Source of the DNA: Micromonospora citrea
GTDB lineage: Bacteria > Actinomycetota > Actinomycetes > Mycobacteriales > Micromonosporaceae
Assembly: GCF_900090315.1 (NCBI RefSeq)
Contig: NZ_FMHZ01000002.1
Location: 682,001-746,000, forward strand
DNA length: 64,000 bases
Direction: 5' to 3'
Positions 1-8,103 of this stretch are shown here, piece after piece. Positions within the stretch are counted from its first letter, which is position 1. Each line of letters begins with the position of its first letter. Under the pieces are notes generated by a model, which was given only the letters and a program-made list of their open reading frames with translations, was not told the DNA's origin and did not search any database. The translations under genes and the position numbers were made by a program.

Positions 1-96
1 GGAGGCCCGTACCGTCGACGGTGGCGTCACCGTGGCCGCCGGGGAGAGCCGAGGGCTGGTGCGACCGCCACATCCGGCGGTCAGTACGGTAGGGAT

Positions 97-456
97 GTGT
101 CTCTATGGATGGCCGCGATGTGGGGACTGGTCGGCAGCGCGGTGGCCGAGGCGCTCAACCTGTCCGGGATGATGCGCCCCACCACCGAGTCGCAGGGCCG
201 GTGGCAGTGGCCGTGGCGGGACCGGCGGGACGCCCCGATCGTGGTTTTCGCGGTGCTGCTGCGGACCGTGGCCGGCACCGGGCTCGCCGCCGCGGCCGGG
301 GCGGGTGGCCTCGCCACCACCGCCTTCGCCAGCTTCACCTTCGGGGTGGCGGCGCCGCTCGTGATCGCCAAGATGTTCGACCAGGTCCGGGTGACCGACC
401 AGCCGACCGAGGACACGCCCCGCGGACCGGACGGCGAGCACGATGACGCCGCGTGA
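97..456 (+). CDS. Small membrane protein, function unknown
   Basis: A 119-residue protein that I do not recognise. Two hydrophobic stretches can be seen, around residues 45-75 (AVLLRTVAGTGLAAAAGAGG) and 76-92, and the C-terminus is acidic and hydrophilic, so it is probably a small integral membrane protein. The GTG at 97 follows TAGGG; ATG codons at 109 and 118 are alternative starts. Its last 14 bases overlap the next gene, which suggests co-expression with the YbjN-like protein. The 96 bases upstream are open in more than one frame and may hold the end of another gene, which cannot be resolved from this window. Confidence 0.6.
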   Translation: MSLWMAAMWGLVGSAVAEALNLSGMMRPTTESQGRWQWPWRDRRDAPIVVFAVLLRTVAGTGLAAAAGAGGLATTAFASFTFGVAAPLVIAKMFDQVRVTDQPTEDTPRGPDGEHDDAA

Positions 457-1474
457 CAGCCTGCTGGGCAGGTTCGTCAGCGCGCTGGCGGCCCGACCGG
501 CCACCACGGCGAGGGCCGTTCCCGTGCCGACCCGCACCAGGCTCGCCGCCGCGCTCGCCGCGAGGCCGGTGGTCCCGGCGAGCCCTGGTCCCGCCTTGGC
601 GCCCGTCGGGGACGCCGACCACGGCGGCAAGCTGACCCAACGGGTCAAGCAGGTGCTGGCCGGCATCCTGGGCGTCACCGCCGACCAGCTGCGCGTCGAC
701 GCCGACGGCGACGTCGCCGTCCGCGTCGGCTCCGCCATGATCTTCGTACGGGCACAGGACGACCCGCCCCTGGTCGACGTCTTCTCGCCGCTGCTCACCG
801 GGGTCGAGCCGACCGAGTCGCTCTACCGGCGGCTCTCCGACCTCACCAACGGTCTCGTCGTCGGCCGGGTCTACTGCACCGGCGACACCGTCTGGGCGTC
901 CGTCCCCGTCTTCGGGAAGGACTTCGCGCCCACCCACCTGCTGCTGGCCGTACGCGCCATGGTCGAACTCGCCGACGACCTCGACGACCGCCTCCGGCGG
1001 GAGTTCGGCGGCAGCCGCTTCTTCGGCGAGGAGTCCACCGGCCTGGCCGCGGTCCCCGACCCCGCCGGCTACCTGCGCGACCTGGACCGGGCCGGCGCGA
1101 GCGGGGCGGGCAGCGTCCTGGTCGACCTGCTGGCCGACCGGGGGCGGACCGACGAGCTGCGGCTCCGCGCCGAGCACGGCGACTGGCACGCCGCCGCCCG
1201 GCTCGCGGCGCTGCTCGCCGAGGAGGGGCGCGCCGAGGAGGCCGAACTGTACTGGCGGATCGCCGCCGACCAGGGCGACCCGAGGGCCCGCGACGAGCTG
1301 GCCACCCTGCTGGCCGCCCGGGGCCGGCACGACGAGGCGATCGCGCTGCTGCGGCAGGCGGTCGACGGCGGCGACTGGCGCCCTCTGCCGCTGCTGCTCA
1401 CGCTGCTCACCGAGCACGGTCTCGTCGACGAGGCGATCACCCTGCTGCGCCGCCGCGCGGCCGGCCGGGACTGA
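443..1474 (+). CDS. YbjN/T3SS-chaperone-like protein with TPR-like C-terminus
   Basis: 343 residues. After a hydrophilic Ala/Pro-rich leader (1-55), residues about 60-200 resemble the actinobacterial YbjN / type III secretion chaperone-like peptide-binding fold (alternating strands with VRVGSAMIFVRAQ and LLAVRAMVELADDLDDRL). Residues about 215-340 are helical repeats of the Sel1/TPR type (AARLAALLAEEGRAEEAE, DELATLLAARGRHDEAI, LLTLLTEHGLVDEAITLL), usually a protein-protein interaction surface. The family is common in Micromonospora and Streptomyces but its partner is generally unknown; it does not imply a type III secretion system. It overlaps the preceding membrane-protein gene by 14 bases, so the two are probably translated together. 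Confidence 0.7.
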   Translation: MTPRDSLLGRFVSALAARPATTARAVPVPTRTRLAAALAARPVVPASPGPALAPVGDADHGGKLTQRVKQVLAGILGVTADQLRVDADGDVAVRVGSAMIFVRAQDDPPLVDVFSPLLTGVEPTESLYRRLSDLTNGLVVGRVYCTGDTVWASVPVFGKDFAPTHLLLAVRAMVELADDLDDRLRREFGGSRFFGEESTGLAAVPDPAGYLRDLDRAGASGAGSVLVDLLADRGRTDELRLRAEHGDWHAAARLAALLAEEGRAEEAELYWRIAADQGDPRARDELATLLAARGRHDEAIALLRQAVDGGDWRPLPLLLTLLTEHGLVDEAITLLRRRAAGRD

Positions 1475-1541
1475 TCCGCCGAAACGCCGGACCCGACCGC
1501 GCCCGACCCGCCCGCCGCCCGGGCCGGCCGCGCCCCACCGG

Positions 1542-1802
1542 CCGGGGAGCGCCTCCGTCTCGCTGGCCAGGTCGCCCACCGTCCGGGGAGCGCCTCCGTC
1601 GCTGGCCAGGTCCCCACCGGCGCTGGCCGGCCGGCGGTGCCGGCAGGTCGCCCACCGGCACTGGCCGGCCGACGGTGCCGGCAGGTCGCCCACCAACGCT
1701 GGCCGCCGACGTCGACGTCGACGGGCCGCGTACCGGCGCGGGCCGCCGACGGGCCGCGTACCGGCGCGGGCCGCCGACGGGTGGCGTACCGGCGCGCGGG
1801 CC
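1542..1802. repeat. Two adjacent families of degenerate tandem repeats in a gene-free gap
   Basis: The gap 1475-1971 has no convincing gene. It holds about four copies of a 35-41-base unit (starts near 1542, 1583, 1621, 1659) sharing GCTGGCC and GGTCGCCCACCG. These are followed by 2.8 copies of a 28-base unit at 1723-1750, 1751-1778 and 1779-1802, with the core CGCGTACCGGCGCGGG. Open frames across it exist only because the sequence is repetitive and GC-rich. The final 100 bases should contain the promoter of the histidine kinase, but I cannot point to clear -35/-10 boxes. Confidence 0.75.
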
Positions 1803-1971
1803 GGTCGCGGAAGCCGGAAATCCGATCCGGGCCGGGAGGTGTGGCCGAGCCGGCACGTGGGTAGAGAGACGCGCTGGGGTGCCGGCGGAGGTGCGGTTCG
1901 AGCCGGGTGCCAGGATGAACGGGTAACACCAGCAAGGGTCGGTCGGGCCCGGAAGTGAGGGCTGCGATGGG

Positions 1972-4932
1972 GTGCGACCGAGGGTGACGCGGCCCACGGG
2001 GGACCTGTTCGCCGACGGCGGCGAGACCGGGCGGCTGATGGCACGGCTGGACTGGGCGGCCACTCCGCTCGGCCCGGTCGACGGCTGGCCGCAGAGCCTG
2101 CGTGCCGCCGTCCGCGTGGTGCTCTCGTCCCGCTACCCGATGCTGCTGCTCTGGGGCGACCGGTTCACCCAGCTCTACAACGACGCGTACTCGGCGCTGA
2201 TCGGCGACAAGCACCCCGACGCGCTCGGCGACGACGTGCGGGTCACCCTGGCCGAGGGCTGGGACGTGCTGGCCCCGTTGATCGACGAGGCGATGGCGAC
2301 CGGGGTCGCGAGCTGGGTACCGGCCCTGCGACTGCTGCTCGACCGGGCCGGTTACCGCGAGGAGGCGTACTTCAGCGTCTCGCACGCCCCCGCCCGCGAC
2401 GACGAGGGCCGCACGGTGGGCGTGCTCACCGTGTGCAGCGAGGTCACCGACCAGGTGGTCGGCGAGCGCCGGTTGCGCCTGCTGCGCGACCTGGCCGTCC
2501 GCGGCGACGGCCGGACCGTCGACGTGGCGAGCACCTGCGCCCGGCTGGCCGAGGCCGTCGGCGGACACCCGCTGGACGTCCCGTTCGCCGCGATCTACCT
2601 GCGCGAGGACGTGCTGCTGCGCCGGGTCGCCTGCGTCGGCGGCGAGAAGGTGACCGCCGCGCTGCCGGTCACCCTGCCGGCGGCCGAGGATCGGCAGTGG
2701 GGCCTGGCGGTCGCCGCCGCTGGCGAGGCCACCGAGGTCACCGGGCTGGCCGAGCGGCTGCCCGTGCCCGCCGGCCCCTGGGACGATCCGGTCGACACGG
2801 CGCTGGCCCTGCCGCTGCCGTCGGCCGAGGCGGACCAGCCGCTCGGGGTGCTGCTGGTCGGGGTGAGCCCGAGCCGGGAGCTGGACGAGGCGTACCGGTC
2901 GTTCTACGCGCTGCTGGCCCAGCAGGTCGCCGTCGCCGTGCGCAACGCGCAGGCGTACGAGGAGGAGCGCCGGCGGGCCGAGGCGCTCGCCGAGCTGGAC
3001 CGGGTCAAGACCAGCTTCTTCACCAACGTCAGCCACGAGTTCCGCACCCCGCTGACGCTGATGCTGGGCCCGCTCGCCGACGCCCTCAACGACCACGAGC
3101 ACCCGCTGTCCGCCGCGCAGCGCGAGCGGGTCGACACCGCCTGGCGCAACGCCACCCGACTGCTCACCCTGGTCAACAGCCTGCTCACGTTCTCCAGCCT
3201 GGAGGCCGGCCGGGCGCAGAGCCAGGCCCGAGAGGTCGACCTGGCCGCGCTCACCGCCGAACTGGCAAGCGTCTTCCGGTCGGCCGTGGAGCGCGCCGGG
3301 CTGCGCCTGGAGGTGGACTGCCCGCCCCTGCCGCGCCCGGTGGCCGTCGATCCGGTCAACTGGGAGCGCATCGTCACCAACCTGCTGTCCAACGCCCTGA
3401 AGTACACCTTCGTCGGCGGGATCCGGGTCGGGTTGGCCGCCGACGGCCAGGAGGTGCGGCTGACCGTCGCCGACACGGGCATCGGCATCGCCGAGGAGGA
3501 ACTGCCCCGGCTCTTCGAGCGCTTCCACCGGGTGCACGGCGCCCGGTCCCGCAGCCACGAGGGCACCGGCATCGGGCTGCCCCTGGTCCGCGAGCTGGCC
3601 CGCCTGGAGGGCGGCGACGTACGGGTGGAGAGCCGGGTGGGGGCGGGGACGACGTTCACCGTGGCGTTGCCCTGGTCCGTGGCGGGCCGGCCGGCCAACC
3701 CGGCGGACGTGGACGGCGTGGGCGCCCCGGACGGTGTGGGCGGCGCGGCCCGGGCCGCCGCGCAGGAGGCGATCGGCTGGCTGGCCGACCCGGCGCAGGC
3801 GTCGGCGACCGCGCCGGCCGGACCGGTGGTGTCGCCGTACGGGGCCGTGGACGCGCTACCGGGCGCGCGGATCCTGGTCGCCGACGACAACGCGGACATG
3901 CGCGCCTACCTGGCCCGGCTGCTGGCCGGGCAGGGGTGGCGGGTGGAGACCGTGGGCGACGGCCGGCAGGCGCTGGAGGCGATCCGCCGGGACCGGCCGG
4001 ACCTCGTCCTCACCGACGTGATGATGCCCGACGTCGACGGCTTCGAACTGGTCCGCCGGCTGCGCCAGCAGGCCGACACCCGGGAACTGCCGGTGGTGGT
4101 GCTCTCCGCGCGCGCCGGCGGGGACGCCAGCGTGGAAGGGCTCGACCTGGGCGCCGACGACTACGTCGTCAAGCCCTTCGCGGCGGGCGAGCTGATCGCC
4201 CGGATCCGGGCGAACCTGCACGGCGCCCGCGTCCGGGGGCGTGGCCCGCTCGGCGGCGCGGCCCGCTCCGACGACCCGCACGACGCCACGCGTGGCGGGA
4301 CGCCGTCCGGTCCGGTGGACGCCGTTCCGGGCACTGGCGGCGATCCCGGGTACGGCTCGTCGTCGGGTGGGCGTGGCCGGGACGACTCGCACGGCACGGG
4401 GACACTTCCGTCGCCCGGGGACGCAGGCCCCGCCTCCGCCGCCGGGGCGCCGGCCGACCGGTCCCGGGCCACCGGCCCGCTCCCGCCGGGCGACCCCGCC
4501 ACGGCCGGGGACGGGCCACGCACGCGGGACGGCGGGGACGCGCACCTGACGGCGCTGGACACCGGATGGACGTACCCGTCGAAGCCCACCTCGGCCGCGG
4601 CGATGCGCCGGGACGTGCGAACCTCGCTGGAGGCCGTGGACGTCGACCCGGACATCGTGCAGGATCTGCTGCTGGCCGCCTCCGAGGCGGTCAACAACGC
4701 CGTGGAGCACGCGCAGCGCCCCAGCCGGCCCGAGGTGCGGGTGCGGCTCCGGGTCGCCGACGGCACGGTCCGGATCTCGGTACGCGACTTCGGCACCTGG
4801 CGGGACCGCCGGCCCGCCATGGACCGGGGGCGCGGCGCCACGCTGATGAACGCGCACGCCGACGTGCGGATGGTGTCGACGGCCGAGGGCACCACGGTCA
4901 CCATCGAACGCCACCTCCCGCCCGCCCCTTGA
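1972..4932 (+). CDS. Composite sensor histidine kinase with response-regulator and RsbW-type ATPase domains
   Basis: 986 residues, probably cytoplasmic: no transmembrane segment is visible. Domain order: PAS-like sensor (about 10-165), GAF (about 175-325), coiled linker, HisKA with phospho-acceptor His355 in SHEFRTPLTL, HATPase_c with N box (NLLSNALKY) and DTGIGI / GTGIGL boxes, then a receiver domain (about 625-740) with phospho-acceptor Asp682 in LTDVMMPD and Lys734 in VKPF. A disordered Gly/Pro/Asp-rich linker (about 750-850) leads to a second ATPase of the RsbW/SpoIIE-partner type (855-986, EAVNNAVEH). The last domain suggests output through a protein kinase or partner switch rather than DNA binding. 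Start GTG 1972 follows GGAAGTGAGG; the ATG at 1967 is out of frame. Confidence 0.9.
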   Translation: MRPRVTRPTGDLFADGGETGRLMARLDWAATPLGPVDGWPQSLRAAVRVVLSSRYPMLLLWGDRFTQLYNDAYSALIGDKHPDALGDDVRVTLAEGWDVLAPLIDEAMATGVASWVPALRLLLDRAGYREEAYFSVSHAPARDDEGRTVGVLTVCSEVTDQVVGERRLRLLRDLAVRGDGRTVDVASTCARLAEAVGGHPLDVPFAAIYLREDVLLRRVACVGGEKVTAALPVTLPAAEDRQWGLAVAAAGEATEVTGLAERLPVPAGPWDDPVDTALALPLPSAEADQPLGVLLVGVSPSRELDEAYRSFYALLAQQVAVAVRNAQAYEEERRRAEALAELDRVKTSFFTNVSHEFRTPLTLMLGPLADALNDHEHPLSAAQRERVDTAWRNATRLLTLVNSLLTFSSLEAGRAQSQAREVDLAALTAELASVFRSAVERAGLRLEVDCPPLPRPVAVDPVNWERIVTNLLSNALKYTFVGGIRVGLAADGQEVRLTVADTGIGIAEEELPRLFERFHRVHGARSRSHEGTGIGLPLVRELARLEGGDVRVESRVGAGTTFTVALPWSVAGRPANPADVDGVGAPDGVGGAARAAAQEAIGWLADPAQASATAPAGPVVSPYGAVDALPGARILVADDNADMRAYLARLLAGQGWRVETVGDGRQALEAIRRDRPDLVLTDVMMPDVDGFELVRRLRQQADTRELPVVVLSARAGGDASVEGLDLGADDYVVKPFAAGELIARIRANLHGARVRGRGPLGGAARSDDPHDATRGGTPSGPVDAVPGTGGDPGYGSSSGGRGRDDSHGTGTLPSPGDAGPASAAGAPADRSRATGPLPPGDPATAGDGPRTRDGGDAHLTALDTGWTYPSKPTSAAAMRRDVRTSLEAVDVDPDIVQDLLLAASEAVNNAVEHAQRPSRPEVRVRLRVADGTVRISVRDFGTWRDRRPAMDRGRGATLMNAHADVRMVSTAEGTTVTIERHLPPAP

Positions 4933-5345
4933 CGCTACGGATGTCCGGTTCGGGGGGCGGCGCAGTGGGGATGATGTGACGCCTGTCTGGTTCGTCATGA
5001 TTGCGGTGGTGGGGGTCACCGGCCCGGCGGGCATCGCCCGCCGACGCGGGGCGTTGTAACCACCCGTGAGCGCGTGACCCCCCGGCCCTGCGTTGGCCCG
5101 GGGCGGCGGCCGGAATGCCGGCCGGACCCACGTCGTTACATCCCCCGGACCCAGGGACACCGCCGGCTGCGGCGGCCGCCGGAAACACCCGGCCCACCCC
5201 CACCGGTTACCTCCCCCGGAAGCCCCGCGCCCCACCCCGCACCGCAAGGGGCGCACCCTGCATTTTCTGGCGTGACCTTTCCCGACCCGCGACACGACCC
5301 ACCCCCGGCGTGTCCGCGTACCCCCGATCGAAAGGTGACCTCACC
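4933..5345 (+). promoter_or_regulatory. Leader of the C39-like gene with repeated GTTAC elements
   Basis: This 413-base gap has no convincing gene. It contains GTAAC at 5056-5060 and two near-identical 15-mers, GTTACATCCCCCGGA (5135-5149) and GTTACCTCCCCCGGA (5206-5220), spaced 71 bases apart. GTAAC/GTTAC boxes resemble sites described for the actinobacterial response regulator MtrA, which controls cell-wall hydrolases; this link is inference. A GTAACG box also lies upstream of the other secreted wall-type gene at 63797. The ribosome site GAAAGGTGA sits just before the ATG at 5346. I looked for the conserved blocks of the ydaO c-di-AMP riboswitch and did not find them. Confidence 0.4.
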
Positions 5346-5996
5346 ATGCGTACCGACATCCTGCGTAAGACCGCCCTGACCGCTGCCGGCCTCGCCTTCA
5401 CCGGCGGCGCCATCGCCGGCCCCGTCACCACCGCCCACGCCGCCCCGACCGGCAGCAATCCCGTCTCGGTCACTCAGGACCGCAAGAACGGCGAGCGGGA
5501 ACTCGGCGTCCGCTACGAGGCCCAGCCGAACTTCTACTACTGCGGCCCCGCCGCCGCCCGCAACGCCCTCAGCGTCCAGGGCAAGAACATCGACGTCGAC
5601 GGCATGGCCAAACTGATGGGCACCACCGAAGCCGGCACCAACTCCATCAACGACATCACCCCCGTCCTCAACAAGGAAACCGGTAAGGACGCCTACCAGT
5701 CCGTCGAGATCCGCGAAGCCACCGCCGACGACAAGCAGACCCACAAGCTGCGCACCGACATCGTCACCGCCATCGACGAAGGCCACGCCGTCGTCGCCAA
5801 CATCGCCGGCACCGCCACCGACACCGACGGCACCACCCACTCCTTCGAAGGCGGCCACTACATCAGCGTCGTCGGCTACCGCGACAACGGCAACACCGTC
5901 ACCATCGCCGACTCCGCCGACCCCAACCAGGCCTCCTACCGGATGAGCATCGACACCCTCGCCGACTGGATCGCCACCCGCGGCTACACCGCCTGA
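5346..5996 (+). CDS. Secreted C39-like cysteine peptidase
   Basis: 216 residues. The N-terminus is a Sec signal peptide (RKTALTAAGLAFTGGAIAG) with probable cleavage after AHA at residue 32. The mature part has a papain-fold C39-like layout: Cys66 in FYYCGPAAARNAL, His171 in GGHYISVVGY, and Asp189 in ADSADP, matching the Cys-His-Asp order of the family. No bacteriocin ABC transporter is attached, so this is a stand-alone secreted enzyme, possibly acting on wall or extracellular peptides; the substrate is unknown. The ATG at 5346 is preceded by a good ribosome site; longer in-frame readings upstream run through Pro/Arg-rich noncoding sequence. Its leader peptide closely resembles that of the lysozyme-fold protein at 62916-63509. 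Confidence 0.85.
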   Translation: MRTDILRKTALTAAGLAFTGGAIAGPVTTAHAAPTGSNPVSVTQDRKNGERELGVRYEAQPNFYYCGPAAARNALSVQGKNIDVDGMAKLMGTTEAGTNSINDITPVLNKETGKDAYQSVEIREATADDKQTHKLRTDIVTAIDEGHAVVANIAGTATDTDGTTHSFEGGHYISVVGYRDNGNTVTIADSADPNQASYRMSIDTLADWIATRGYTA

Positions 5997-6024
5997 CCGA
6001 CCGCTCGACACCACCACCAACGAC

Positions 6025-6055
6025 AAGGGCCGGCCCCGACAAGGGGCCGGCCCTT
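6025..6055. terminator. Strong hairpin between convergent genes
   Basis: A perfect 13-bp stem, AAGGGCCGGCCCC (6025-6037) with GGGGCCGGCCCTT (6043-6055), closes a 5-base loop and ends in a short T run. It lies between the stops of the rightward C39-like gene and the leftward 14-kb operon and can serve both directions. Confidence 0.85.
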
Positions 6056-6069
6056 TCGTCGTGCCCGCG

Positions 6070-6891
6070 TCAGGCCGCGTAGCGGGCGGCGAGGTCGACG
6101 GTGCGACGGGCGGCGGCGACCATGGCCCGGTCGGCGAACCGACCGTCCGGCAGCACCACCGTGCCGGAGCTGCGGGTCTGCGCCTCCGCCACCGCGGCGA
6201 GCAGTTCCTCCGCGCGGGCCACCTCGCCCTCCGCCGGACGGAACGCCTCGGCGATCACCGGAAGCTGGCGCGGGTGGATGGCCGCCCGGCCGAGGAAGCC
6301 GAGCCGCCGGCCGAGGGCGCACGAGGCGGCGAGGCCGTCGAGGTCGGCGACGTGCGCGTACACCGACATGGCGGGCGGGGGCAGGGCGGCCGCGCGGGCC
6401 GCCACCACGACCCGGCCACGGGCCCAGGCCAGGCCGGCGTCGTCGTCGACGCCGAGGTCGGAGCGCAGGTCGGCCTCGCCGAGACCGATCGAGGCCACCG
6501 CGGGGTCGGCGGCGGCAATGGCGTACGCGGACTCCAGGCCGAGGGCCGACTCGATCAACGGGTGCAGCGGGGCGTCCACCCGGGCGGCGACGGCGGCGAC
6601 GGCGTCCGCCGACTCCACCTTCGGCAGCCGCAGCCCCGCCAGCCCGGGGCGGCCGACCAGCGCGGCCAGGTCGGCGTCGAGGTCCGGGCCGGTCAGCTCG
6701 TTGACCCGGACCTGGACCGGCACCGGATGCGGCTGCCCGAGGAACTCGGCGACGGCCTGCCGCGCGTACGCCTTGCGGTCGGCGAGCACCGCGTCCTCCA
6801 GGTCGAGGATCACCGCGTCGGCGCCCGAGGCGACCGCCTTGGCGAACCGGTCCGGCCGGTCGCCGGGCACGTAGAGCCAGGTCAGCAGCAA
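6070..6891 (-). CDS. CitE-type CoA-ester lyase (HpcH/HpaI aldolase superfamily)
   Basis: 273 residues, the usual length for the CitE/Mcl group, which cleaves or condenses beta-hydroxyacyl-CoA esters such as citryl-, malyl- or citramalyl-CoA in the cytoplasm. Visible hallmarks are WLYVPGDRPDRFAKA at the N-terminus, DAVILDLEDAV (metal/substrate region), LRLPKVE, LIESALGL and GFLGRAAIHPRQ near the end. The start must be the TTG at 6891, directly after the TGA of the CoA-transferase, because no other start keeps the conserved N-terminus; AAGGGGG lies about 10 bases upstream. It is the last gene of the LacI-headed operon. Pairing with a CaiB transferase suggests activation of a small organic acid and then cleavage of its CoA ester. 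Confidence 0.88.
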   Translation of the reverse strand: MLLTWLYVPGDRPDRFAKAVASGADAVILDLEDAVLADRKAYARQAVAEFLGQPHPVPVQVRVNELTGPDLDADLAALVGRPGLAGLRLPKVESADAVAAVAARVDAPLHPLIESALGLESAYAIAAADPAVASIGLGEADLRSDLGVDDDAGLAWARGRVVVAARAAALPPPAMSVYAHVADLDGLAASCALGRRLGFLGRAAIHPRQLPVIAEAFRPAEGEVARAEELLAAVAEAQTRSSGTVVLPDGRFADRAMVAAARRTVDLAARYAA

Positions 6892-8103
6892 TCAGATCAC
6901 CCCCTTCTCGCGCAGTGCCGCCAGCTCGGCGTCGGTCAGGCCGAGGGACCGCAGCACCGCGTCGGTGTCCTGGCCGTGCCGGCGCCCGGCGTGGCGGATG
7001 TCCCCGGGCGTCGCCGAGAGCCGGAACGGCACGTTCTGCATCCGCACCTCGCCCAGTTCCTCGTCGGGAACGGTGCGGACGGTGCCGAGCGCGGCGTACT
7101 GCGGATCGGCGAGGATGTCGCGCACGTCGTAGACCGGGGCGACCGCCGCCTGGGCGGCCTCGAACGCCGCCACGACCTCGTCCCGGTCGCGCTGGGCGAC
7201 CCAGGCGCCCACGGCGGCGTCCAGTTCGTCGGCGTGCGCGGCCCGGCCGCTGCCGGTGGCGAACCACGGTTCGTCCACCAGCTCCGGGCGGCCGACCAGC
7301 CGCAGCACCCGCTCGGCGATGCTCTGCGCGCTGGTCGACACCGCCACCCAGCGCCCGTCGGCGCAGCGGTACGTGTTGCGCGGCGCGTTGTTGTTGGACC
7401 GGTTGCCCAGCCGGGGCTGGACGTAGCCGAGCTGGTCGTACCAGGTGATCTGCGGGCCCAGCATGGCCATGATCGGCTCGATGATGGCGAGGTCGACCAC
7501 CTGCCCGGCCCCGGTGAGGTCGCGGGCCCGCAGCGCCAGCATGACCGCGTACGCGGCCGCCAGCGCGGTCACCGAGTCGGCCAGCCCGAACGGCGGCAGG
7601 GTCGGCGGCCCGTCCGGCTCCCCGGTGACGGCGGCGAAGCCGCTCATCGCCTCGGCCAGGGTGCCGAACCCGGGCCGCCGCGCGTACGGGCCGACCTGAC
7701 CGAAGCCGCTGATGCGGGCGATCACCAGCCGGGGGTTGACCGCGTGCAGCTCGGCCGGGCCGAGCCCCCACCGCTCGAGGGTGCCGGGGCGGAAGTTCTC
7801 CACCAGCACGTCCGCGTCGGCGAGCAGCCGGCGCAGCAGCTCGGCGCCCCGCGGGTCGGACAGGTTCAGGGTGACGGTGCGCTTGTTGCGCCCGAGCACC
7901 TTCCACCACAGCCCGACGCCGTCCTTTGCCGGGCCGTGCCCACGCGACGGGTCCGGCTTGGCCGGATGCTCCACCTTGACCACGTCGGCGCCGAAGTCGC
8001 CGAGGAACGCCGCGGCGAGCGGCCCGGCGAAGAGGGTGGCCAGGTCGACCACCTTCACCCCGTCGAGTGGGCCGGGCCGGGCCGGTTCTGCTGCGGTCGT
8101 CAT
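6892..8103 (-). CDS. CaiB/BaiF-family CoA-transferase
   Basis: 403 residues, standard length for class III CoA-transferases, which move CoA between carboxylic acids through an aspartyl-CoA intermediate. Family signatures: GVKVVDLATLFAGPLAAAFLGDFGADVVKVEHP at the start, read here as positions 14-46, NKRTVTLNLSDPRG, LVENFRPGTLERWGLG, and the late block with HGQDTDAVLRSLGL. The probable catalytic Asp lies in PFGLADSVTALAAAYA. Start ATG 8103 overlaps the stop of the esterase gene by four bases, and its own stop abuts the CitE gene. The substrate acid cannot be told from sequence; with the CitE-like lyase it probably handles a product released by the upstream hydrolases. Confidence 0.88.
   Translation of the reverse strand: MTTAAEPARPGPLDGVKVVDLATLFAGPLAAAFLGDFGADVVKVEHPAKPDPSRGHGPAKDGVGLWWKVLGRNKRTVTLNLSDPRGAELLRRLLADADVLVENFRPGTLERWGLGPAELHAVNPRLVIARISGFGQVGPYARRPGFGTLAEAMSGFAAVTGEPDGPPTLPPFGLADSVTALAAAYAVMLALRARDLTGAGQVVDLAIIEPIMAMLGPQITWYDQLGYVQPRLGNRSNNNAPRNTYRCADGRWVAVSTSAQSIAERVLRLVGRPELVDEPWFATGSGRAAHADELDAAVGAWVAQRDRDEVVAAFEAAQAAVAPVYDVRDILADPQYAALGTVRTVPDEELGEVRMQNVPFRLSATPGDIRHAGRRHGQDTDAVLRSLGLTDAELAALREKGVI

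Noticed and set aside
1..96. End of an upstream gene at the window edge
   Set aside because: Two plus-strand frames are open and neither shows a recognisable domain in 30 codons, so it cannot be assigned.
103..798. Long minus-strand frames opposite the first two genes
   Set aside because: They mirror plus-strand genes with better domain content; GC-rich sequence leaves the opposite strand open by composition.
1069..3558. 829-residue minus-strand frame across the repeat region and kinase gene
   Set aside because: Low-complexity Arg/Gly/Gln sequence antisense to a clear histidine kinase, crossing tandem repeats.
4960..5345. Possible c-di-AMP (ydaO-type) riboswitch upstream of the C39-like gene
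   Set aside because: Such leaders are common before actinobacterial wall hydrolases, but the GGGTGAAT and GCCGAA blocks are not present.
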